A stretch of DNA of 6,076 nt from Lachnospiraceae bacterium (GTDB lineage Bacteria; Bacillota; Clostridia; Lachnospirales; Lachnospiraceae), in contig DNJW01000374.1 in assembly GCA_003488965.1 (NCBI GenBank), positions 1-6,076 of the forward strand, read 5' to 3'. Positions 1-5,743 of the stretch are shown one piece after another. The position numbers were made by a program, and so were the translations under genes. Each line of letters begins with the position of its first letter. Position 1 is the stretch's first letter. The notes under the pieces were generated by a model. The model was not told the DNA's origin and made no database searches. It saw only the letters and a program-made list of their open reading frames with translations.

Positions 1-1066
1 TTATCTTATCTCCATCATATCCTTCTGAAATCAATGCAATTTTCTCCAAAATCTCCTGATAAATCCTGTTTCCATTACGATAAACCAAATAGTGTTCGCT
101 CAAATCATTGCTGTCTAACAAATAGTGCAATTTACTGTTTTGGGGGTTATCATATGTTTCTACAGATAAAAAGGGAATTCCCATTTTCAATGCAAAAGCA
201 GTTCCATGGAAGCGGTCTGTAACCAAAAAGTCTAAACAGCCGATTACCCTGATCCATTCAAATGGATTGATTGAAATCATATTGATATCAGCTTCTTCTT
301 GAAAATCATATAATGCGATGATTTTATATTCATTCCCTAATTTGTCTTTTATTTTTTTTACAATTTTCTCGTCCGGCATCATAATTCCAAATATTTTTTG
401 TTTTTTTTCTATTTTATATTTTTTGTATAGCTTCTCCTTGAATGCCTTCCTGTCATATGTAAAAGGAATCAGAAAAGTCGGATCACAATTATGGTAAGGG
501 TTTCCACCTCCAATTTGCACTACCATATCATAGGTTGTCTGATCCCTGACGCCCAAATACTGAAACCGATTGACCGCGCTTTTTATATATTCCTTTTTCT
601 TCTGTTCTATCCGATTTAAATCTGTCCTGGAAGATGCCGCATAGGAAATCCTTACGACATCTCCCATATCAAAATTAAGCCAATATGCCGTTGGAAATCC
701 GCGCATTCCGTCCACTTTCCATACTTCATCGCTCCCAACAATAATAATGTCATAGCTTTGCTTTTTTATAAAAACTTCAATCTCTTCCAAACTATCCGTA
801 CATAATCTGTCTTTACTTAATGGAAGCAACCTGCATGACCTCTCAAAACCAATTCTTTGCTTCCATTTATCTATTTTATGTTTCCCCTGAAACAATGTAC
901 TTTTATAAATTTCATAGGAAATCTTTGATGTATAATCAATAATCTCTACCTTAGCTGTATCCCCACTAATATGCTTTACATACTGGGACAAACAATACGC
1001 CTGCAAAAAAGCTCCATAATTAATACTTCTATGATAAGTTAATATTCCTATCTTCTTTTTTGCCAT
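1..1066 (-). CDS. Polysaccharide pyruvyl transferase family protein (3' end cut by window edge)
   Basis: Members of this family (PF04230; CsaB/WcaK-like) transfer pyruvyl groups from phosphoenolpyruvate to sugars of surface polymers, although many clustered members are untested. The frame is open from an ATG at 1066 for 355 codons and runs off the left edge. Family members are usually about 360-400 residues, so only a short C-terminus is missing. Visible family signatures are the N-terminal INYGAFLQAY (residues 15-24) after a short strand GILTYH, YDIIIVGSDEVW (about 105-116), SYAAS (141-145), DPTFLI (195-200) and TDRFHGTAFALKMGIPF (283-299), which carries the conserved D/FHG residues. There is no signal peptide or membrane segment, so it should be cytoplasmic. 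It is the last gene in the window and follows the deacetylase gene by 33 bases. The acceptor sugar cannot be told from sequence, and another transferase activity of the same fold is possible. Family assignment is firm; the exact reaction is inferred. Confidence 0.93.
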   Translation of the reverse strand, partial: MAKKKIGILTYHRSINYGAFLQAYCLSQYVKHISGDTAKVEIIDYTSKISYEIYKSTLFQGKHKIDKWKQRIGFERSCRLLPLSKDRLCTDSLEEIEVFIKKQSYDIIIVGSDEVWKVDGMRGFPTAYWLNFDMGDVVRISYAASSRTDLNRIEQKKKEYIKSAVNRFQYLGVRDQTTYDMVVQIGGGNPYHNCDPTFLIPFTYDRKAFKEKLYKKYKIEKKQKIFGIMMPDEKIVKKIKDKLGNEYKIIALYDFQEEADINMISINPFEWIRVIGCLDFLVTDRFHGTAFALKMGIPFLSVETYDNPQNSKLHYLLDSNDLSEHYLVYRNGNRIYQEILEKIALISEGYDGDKI

Positions 1067-1074
1067 TCCACATA

Positions 1075-1080
1075 CTCCTT
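1075..1080 (-). promoter_or_regulatory. Ribosome binding site of the pyruvyl transferase gene
   Basis: The minus strand reads AAGGAG at 1080-1075, eight bases before the ATG at 1066. This decides the start. A nearer ATG at 1073 lies only one base from the motif and is out of frame. The site lies in the short spacer after the deacetylase stop codon. Confidence 0.85.
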
Positions 1081-1099
1081 ATTGTATCCGGCAATCACT

Positions 1100-2326
1100 T
1101 TACCGCAGAATCCAGTGTATTCCTTCTATTCCCTGGTCAACCAACTGATCTATCATCTCTTTTTCCCACACACTGTCCACCAAGATAATTTTTATTTCAT
1201 CCTGATCAATCTCCTCAATTGGTATTACCTTTTTATGAAGCAGATAGGAACCTTGTTTTGATTCATCATTGTCAATAAAGTACTTAACCTTCTCTTCCTT
1301 TCCATATGCCCTTAAGTCCCTTAAAAGCTTCTGCCCCCTGCCTCCTGCCCCAAAAATAGCAATACCGTCATTTCCATTTATCAGCGCTTTGTCGTGTTCC
1401 AATTTCCCGATATAAGTTACTTTTTTACTTTTCAGACTATCCTGCGGTACCTTTTGTAAAATCGTGCAATAAAACCACTCATCAAACTCCCCTTTCCCTA
1501 TATTGGGCACTGCTATACGCGGGATCTCATAGTCCTTATCCCTTCCGGGTTGTGAAACTGCGGTGTAAGCTTGTCGAAATCCCTCTTTTTTCAAAACTTT
1601 TATGGTATCCGCATTGTAATCGTTTTTGCTGCCAAAAGGATAGGAAAAATAATAAATCTGATGTCCTGTAATCTGCTCAAGCTTTTTCTTAGATTCATAT
1701 ATTTCCTTTTCCTGATACTCTTTCGGAAAAGTCCCTAACGAAACATGATGAACAGTATGTGCCCCTATTGTAATCAGCTTGTTCCCCGAAAGCTCTGCTA
1801 TCTCCTCTTCCGTCAAAAAAGCATATTCTTCTCTTCCTGCTTCTTTTTGTTCTGACCAATCACGTAATTGTCCAAGAATGTCCTGCTGCATAACATCATC
1901 TGATTTCATGCACAATCTGCGCAATGCCAGATAAAGCGTATATTTTTCCTCCAGATTTCCGACAGCAAACTCATAGCAAAAAGATGGCAGTTCCAGATAA
2001 AACTTTTGCTTCTGATGATTCCCTGTAAAAATCAACCGCAACAGCTCGGTTGTCCACAATTCCTCTTGTTTGCCTATTTGTCCTGTTGTGATAAAAATGG
2101 TCGCGGGAATGCCCTTGCTATTTAAGTAAGGACTGGCATTTTTTAAAACATCCTGAAATCCATCATCAAAAGTAATTGCTATTGTACCCTCTCGATGTTC
2201 CGAAAGCGGTACGATCGGAAAATATTTCTCAATCAGTTCTAATTGATACTTAAAGTTCTCTAAGGTAACTGCCAGATTATTGTAATCCTGCTGCAATTCA
2301 TTAACCTTATGATAAAGTAATATCAT
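1100..2326 (-). CDS. Polysaccharide deacetylase (NodB/CE4) with C-terminal Rossmann-like module
   Basis: This is a two-part protein of 408 residues. Residues 1 to about 290 form a NodB-homology (carbohydrate esterase 4) domain, a family that removes acetyl groups from amino sugars in glycans with a metal ion. Motifs seen are MILLYHKV at the start, ITFDDG (51-56; base and metal Asp 54/55), HTVHH (190-194; metal His 190 and 194) and FSYPFG (227-232). The catalytic set therefore looks intact. Residues about 318-405 form a separate nucleotide-binding-like fold: strand IAIFGAGGRG (322-331), a helix, then YFIDND (349-354), a G..L..K.VIPIEEI stretch and a final strand/helix pair. Similar modules occur on enzymes of surface-glycan loci. 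No signal peptide is visible, so the protein appears cytoplasmic, which points to a precursor or lipid-linked sugar rather than the finished wall; this is an inference. The start has AGGAG at 2340-2336. The 3' end may be altered by a frameshift (see findings). Confidence 0.9.
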   Translation of the reverse strand: MILLYHKVNELQQDYNNLAVTLENFKYQLELIEKYFPIVPLSEHREGTIAITFDDGFQDVLKNASPYLNSKGIPATIFITTGQIGKQEELWTTELLRLIFTGNHQKQKFYLELPSFCYEFAVGNLEEKYTLYLALRRLCMKSDDVMQQDILGQLRDWSEQKEAGREEYAFLTEEEIAELSGNKLITIGAHTVHHVSLGTFPKEYQEKEIYESKKKLEQITGHQIYYFSYPFGSKNDYNADTIKVLKKEGFRQAYTAVSQPGRDKDYEIPRIAVPNIGKGEFDEWFYCTILQKVPQDSLKSKKVTYIGKLEHDKALINGNDGIAIFGAGGRGQKLLRDLRAYGKEEKVKYFIDNDESKQGSYLLHKKVIPIEEIDQDEIKIILVDSVWEKEMIDQLVDQGIEGIHWILR

Positions 2327-2335
2327 ATACTTCTG

Positions 2336-2340
2336 CTCCT
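2336..2340 (-). promoter_or_regulatory. Ribosome binding site of the deacetylase gene
   Basis: The minus strand reads AGGAG at 2340-2336, nine bases before the ATG at 2326. It lies in the 21-base spacer after the methyltransferase stop codon. It supports this start, which also places the family-typical ILLYHKV strand at the very N-terminus. Confidence 0.8.
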
Positions 2341-2347
2341 AAAATAT

Positions 2348-3415
2348 TTACTTTTCAACATAAGCGCCAATCACTAACGGATAGCTGCTATCATGGTAAG
2401 CCAGTTCTTCCTGCGTTAAGTCTTCTATTGTTAACCCGTATAAAAAAGCCGCACTTGTCTTTACATTTCCATATTCCGTTATGGAAATAGATGCTTCCGG
2501 AATATTCTCTTCTAATAATCTTCTGAACCCTAACGGTGTAAACCTCCAAAACTGACCATACGTTTCATTATCTGCACGTGACAATGCCGCAATTCCGGGT
2601 ACTGTGATAATCGCTTTTCCACCATTTCTCAGACATTTTCCCACATAATGTATTGCTTTTTTAACATCAAAGAGGCATGAAAAAACATTCGTCAAAATAA
2701 AACAATCAATACTTTCATTCTGTATTCCCTCTCCAGTTTCTAAATTACCTTTTATATAATTGCCTCCCGTTTCTCCCTCCAAAACTAAAATTTGCTGTTT
2801 TTTCACTGCGTTTCCACCAAGTACGCTATAACGGGCATCCCCGATTTCCAAAACAGACCCTTTAATATCTTCTATATGTTCCCTTACAAAGGAATCAATA
2901 TAATACCTTGCAATTGAATACCCCCGGGTATGTCCATAATTGTAAGACAGCGGCTTTATTGGCAGTTCCCTGATGGTATTTTCTGACATGCTTCCCACAT
3001 GCAGCTTTTTCAACAACTCTATATCCTCACGACAATTAACCTCTTTCATACCATTCCACAGAATCACGCCATCGTCACGTACTGTCATTTTTTCTTCTGG
3101 AGAAATATATTGCACTTCTTCACCTGTTGCCGGCGGCAAATTAACTCCTAACTCAATTTTTTCAGTTGAAATTCCTAATGCCAATATTTCTTTCAGAATT
3201 TCAAACATATAAAGATCAGACATAATGATAATTTCATCATAATTGCCCGTTAACAGCCATTCCTTAGCAATTACCGGATAACCATCTATTTCCTGTTCTT
3301 TTATATCTCTTCCAATAATCCCTATAATATTGTAAAACCTTTGCAGGTATCTCTTTTTATACTGGTAGTATTTTCCATAACCCCAAACAATTACTTTTTT
3401 CTTTTCATTACTCAT
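2348..3415 (-). CDS. SAM-dependent methyltransferase with N-terminal Rossmann-like module
   Basis: This is a two-part protein of 355 residues. Residues 6 to about 90 form a small Rossmann-like module: VIVWGYGKYY (8-17), IIGIIGRD (30-37), DGYPVI (44-49), DEIIIMSD (60-67) and a closing helix with GI (81-82). Residues about 155-355 look like a class I SAM-dependent methyltransferase. They carry RGYSIARYYIDSF (164-176), VLEIGD (188-193, the motif I position), IDCFILTNVF (236-245), LRNGGKAIITVPG (262-274) and YGQFWRFTPLGFRRLLEE (286-303). The acceptor is unknown; a sugar or glycan intermediate is inferred from the neighbours. There is no signal peptide or membrane segment. Its ATG lies inside the end of the iron-sulfur protein gene, an 8-base overlap (ATGAGTAA), which suggests translational coupling. 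A ribosome binding site AAAGGG lies at 3429-3424. The fold call is fairly firm; the substrate is not known. Confidence 0.85.
   Translation of the reverse strand: MSNEKKKVIVWGYGKYYQYKKRYLQRFYNIIGIIGRDIKEQEIDGYPVIAKEWLLTGNYDEIIIMSDLYMFEILKEILALGISTEKIELGVNLPPATGEEVQYISPEEKMTVRDDGVILWNGMKEVNCREDIELLKKLHVGSMSENTIRELPIKPLSYNYGHTRGYSIARYYIDSFVREHIEDIKGSVLEIGDARYSVLGGNAVKKQQILVLEGETGGNYIKGNLETGEGIQNESIDCFILTNVFSCLFDVKKAIHYVGKCLRNGGKAIITVPGIAALSRADNETYGQFWRFTPLGFRRLLEENIPEASISITEYGNVKTSAAFLYGLTIEDLTQEELAYHDSSYPLVIGAYVEK
3408..3415 (-). other. Overlapping stop/start of two coupled genes
   Basis: The eight bases ATGAGTAA hold both the methyltransferase start codon (3415-3413) and the stop codon of the iron-sulfur protein gene (3410-3408), in different frames. 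With an AAAGGG motif eight bases upstream of the start, this arrangement is typical of translational coupling within an operon. Confidence 0.85.
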
Positions 3416-4496
3416 TCTTTTTACCCTTTGTCATCATCATGCTTAATCGAAATGAATACTTCCTTAAGTTCTCATAAAACTCTTTACGCTTTGGCGTTTC
3501 CGGCACGGAGCTTATCATTCTTTGATTATACTGAACCGCTTTTTTACCATCTACTGCCTCGCACTTCATCTTCTTTGAGATTTCTTCAAAAAGTTCTTTT
3601 CCCCTTTTCGAATGTACAAAAACTAAAGAGCACCCTTTATCATCTCTAAATCTGGGGGCATATTTTTCTACTCCCCATGCATCCCCGATCGTCAAATCAC
3701 TTTTCCTGTTAAATCCCTTATATTGGCAGTCATAACATGAGCTTCTCAGAAAAATATTTTGATTAAATCCATAATCATAATAATCATCCAAAGGAAATCT
3801 ACGATACTCTCCTCCATTTGCATATTGTATGACAAGCTGCTCCTTATTCCATCCAGCATCTTTATTCTTAAAATCAATATGTTTAATCTTTTTCCCACGG
3901 TGAAATACTTTGATGTATTTCTCCCAGATTCCCGGCGCTCCTACTCCATGACAGATAAGATCTATTGTATATAATCTCTCATATTCTTTTTTCAGGTATG
4001 CCTTTAAACCTTCAATCTGACATGGAAGCCCTGTATACAGAACATATTTCCCTTTTTCAAGGGCTTCCCTTGCTTGTCTATATGTAATCCCAATATTACT
4101 TTGAACATATTTAGATCCTTTAAACAGTCCCACTGCCTCCATAGTCTCCGCATGAGAATGTATGACCCTGATTCCGTCATATCGCGCCCCAAAAACAGTA
4201 CCTCCTTTATCTATACACCATTTAGCCGCTAACGGAAAAACAGCTCCGGATGAACTTGTTCTACGGATCTTCTCATCTGTACAGTATCCTACATATGAAA
4301 CGATCGTCTGTTCCGGCTGCTGTTTATCCCCTTTTTGTAATGCAGGACATACTGCCCTGCACTTTCCACACTGTATACATGTTCTGCTATTTATATATGG
4401 GTAAGTACAGCCCTCAAAATCCATTTTCATCTTAATGCTGCCATTTGGGCATGCATTATAGCACGCCATACATCCCGTACATTCGCGTTTTAGCAC
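3408..4496 (-). CDS. FrhB-family iron-sulfur protein with N-terminal two-[4Fe-4S] ferredoxin domain
   Basis: This 362-residue protein begins with a bacterial-type ferredoxin domain. CTGCMACYNACP gives Cys 6, 9, 12 and 16, and CIQCGKCRAVCP gives Cys 40, 43, 46 and 50, enough for two [4Fe-4S] clusters. The rest matches the coenzyme F420 hydrogenase/dehydrogenase beta subunit (FrhB) family: SSSGAVFPLA (81-90), YTGLPCQIEGL (154-164), DLICHGVGAP (179-188), RSSCYDCQYKG (251-261) and SDLTIGDAWG (266-275). FrhB proteins bind a flavin and pass electrons to or from F420. The host inferred here would not be expected to make F420, so another electron partner is likely. Such proteins recur beside polysaccharide pyruvyl transferases in glycan loci of anaerobes, where their role is not settled. 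It starts five bases beyond the propeller gene's stop codon (four-base gap), with AAAGGG at 4509-4504 as ribosome binding site. Probably cytoplasmic. Family call firm; reaction unknown. Confidence 0.93.
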   Translation of the reverse strand: MLKRECTGCMACYNACPNGSIKMKMDFEGCTYPYINSRTCIQCGKCRAVCPALQKGDKQQPEQTIVSYVGYCTDEKIRRTSSSGAVFPLAAKWCIDKGGTVFGARYDGIRVIHSHAETMEAVGLFKGSKYVQSNIGITYRQAREALEKGKYVLYTGLPCQIEGLKAYLKKEYERLYTIDLICHGVGAPGIWEKYIKVFHRGKKIKHIDFKNKDAGWNKEQLVIQYANGGEYRRFPLDDYYDYGFNQNIFLRSSCYDCQYKGFNRKSDLTIGDAWGVEKYAPRFRDDKGCSLVFVHSKRGKELFEEISKKMKCEAVDGKKAVQYNQRMISSVPETPKRKEFYENLRKYSFRLSMMMTKGKKNE

Positions 4497-4500
4497 ATTT

Positions 4501-5706
4501 TTACCCTTTCATTTTGTCCATATTTTCATATAGCTTACGTCTATCATATTTGTCAGAACATATGGATTGAATAAGCAAATTTAATCCATCAGCCCCCAGT
4601 AGTTCTTCACGGCATATTCCTTTCCCCATGTATTTCCAAAACATCGAACAGAACTCATCCGAGCTAAGTCCGGTCTCTATGCGTCTCCGTTCAACTTTGT
4701 GAAATCTGATATCAATGATAAAAAAGGATTCATTCCAGAGATTCCACACATACAGATAATCTCCCCTGATATGCGCCTTTGAAAACTGCCCACAGGCATC
4801 CGGTCTTTCCATAACATCCCCACATATATCACTGCTGAACCACGCTTCTGAAAGCACGTTATTTTTTATGTCTAACTGCAATACCTTGTTCGCATGGGAT
4901 GGAATAAACCAGACAAACTCATTCCTATACACAACGCTGCTTCCATATCCCTCCCTATGCCCATATCCGTTAGGAAAGCCCAGCATTTCCAGACAAATGT
5001 TTTCATTTTTTATTTCCGCAGCAAGCTGCTCCTTTTTCCTGTTCCAGATTATTACATTTCCATAAATGTCCATCATGCACAGCCGCTCATCGTCAACCAT
5101 ACACATGGTGGTATAGATTACCTTGTCACCACCGACAATATAAGCTTCCCTACAGCCATTGCATAAATCTATTTTTATTATGTAGTTTCTATATCCAATA
5201 TAAATACTATTTTCAACGCACACACAATTTCCGTTTAGCAGCCACCTTTCTCCCCTATCCTTTGGTTCTGTGTTTTTTGGAAATGCTTCTAAAAATGCTA
5301 TCCTTCCATCATATAAATTAATTTTTTTTACAAAAATATCCTGTACCTCATTAGTCCTTCTTATCCACGGAATCATCCAAACATTGTCATTTTCCACGCA
5401 ACATGCGCAGTAAATATCTTCTTTTATTTCATCTACCAAAAATTTCGTTATTTTTCCATCAGCCTTGTCATATACAACGGTGGCATCCGCCTCTGATGGA
5501 ATGAGGATCATTCTACTCCCGGATTTCACCATGCTTCCGTATAGCACTGGCTTGTTGTTTTCTATTGGAAGTCTGATTCTTTTTTCCATTCTCTTTTGTT
5601 TCAAATTGTAACAACATAGATAGTTATATCCAAATGGAACAAACCAAATATTTTCTTCATCAATTACAAAATCACTTGCGTACGCATTTAAGCCATACTG
5701 CAGCAT
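4501..5706 (-). CDS. Uncharacterised protein with seven beta-propeller-like repeats
   Basis: I do not recognise a named family for this 401-residue protein. It contains about seven repeats of the form strand-turn-strand with a hydrophobic, aromatic core. Each resembles 'x-N-x-V/I-W-F-I-P ... hydrophobic-x-x-hydrophobic-D/N ... G'. They start near residues 11 (ENIWFVPFG), 61 (SRMILIPS), 101 (NDNVWMIPW), 160 (ENSIYIGY), 200 (DERLCMMD), 257 (NEFVWFIPS) and 311 (GDYLYVWN), which fits a seven-bladed propeller. Residues about 347-400 form a non-repeat, probably helical tail. It has no signal peptide, lipobox or membrane helix, so it appears cytoplasmic. It is unusually rich in cysteine (for example CACC at 100-103). 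Such folds often act as protein-binding platforms, and some are enzymes; nothing here shows a catalytic site. Its stop is only four bases before the FrhB-like gene start, so the two are likely translated together. AGAGGT at 5717-5712 and AGGAG at 5723-5719 precede the start. Confidence 0.8.
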   Translation of the reverse strand: MLQYGLNAYASDFVIDEENIWFVPFGYNYLCCYNLKQKRMEKRIRLPIENNKPVLYGSMVKSGSRMILIPSEADATVVYDKADGKITKFLVDEIKEDIYCACCVENDNVWMIPWIRRTNEVQDIFVKKINLYDGRIAFLEAFPKNTEPKDRGERWLLNGNCVCVENSIYIGYRNYIIKIDLCNGCREAYIVGGDKVIYTTMCMVDDERLCMMDIYGNVIIWNRKKEQLAAEIKNENICLEMLGFPNGYGHREGYGSSVVYRNEFVWFIPSHANKVLQLDIKNNVLSEAWFSSDICGDVMERPDACGQFSKAHIRGDYLYVWNLWNESFFIIDIRFHKVERRRIETGLSSDEFCSMFWKYMGKGICREELLGADGLNLLIQSICSDKYDRRKLYENMDKMKG

Positions 5707-5711
5707 TGTTT

Positions 5712-5723
5712 ACCTCTTCTCCT
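5712..5723 (-). promoter_or_regulatory. Ribosome binding site of the propeller gene (two overlapping candidates)
   Basis: The minus strand carries AGGAG at 5723-5719 (12 bases from the ATG at 5706) and AGAGGT at 5717-5712 (5 bases from it). The nearer motif has normal spacing and supports the ATG at 5706 as the start. Both lie in the 37-base spacer after the SGNH-like gene. Confidence 0.65.
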
Positions 5724-5743
5724 GCATAGCAACATCGATTTCA

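Noticed and set aside
34..222. Plus-strand open frame of 62 codons
   Set aside because: It lies fully opposite the pyruvyl transferase gene, whose frame carries clear family motifs there (TDRFHGTAF), and it has no recognisable protein features.
1067..1099. Terminator or promoter in the spacer before the pyruvyl transferase gene
   Set aside because: No inverted repeat with a T-run and no -35/-10 pair is visible in the 33 bases; the ribosome binding site accounts for the only clear signal.
2973..3649. Two plus-strand open frames (2973-3212 and 3341-3649)
   Set aside because: Both are antisense to the methyltransferase and iron-sulfur protein genes, show Ser/Phe/Leu-rich composition typical of antisense frames, and carry no motif.
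3759..3974. Plus-strand frame beginning with an isoleucine run
   Set aside because: The run reflects the repeated ATA/ATC-like bases (ataatcataataatcatc) opposite a Tyr/Asp-rich stretch (DDYYDYGF) of the iron-sulfur protein; no sign of a real gene.
4004..4192. Minus-strand open frame of 62 codons inside the FrhB-like gene
   Set aside because: It is an alternative frame within a coding region that has strong family motifs (YTGLPCQ), so it is a shadow.
4162..5166. Plus-strand open frames opposite the FrhB-like and propeller genes
   Set aside because: They are antisense to better-supported genes and have no independent ribosome binding site or recognisable domain that I can see.
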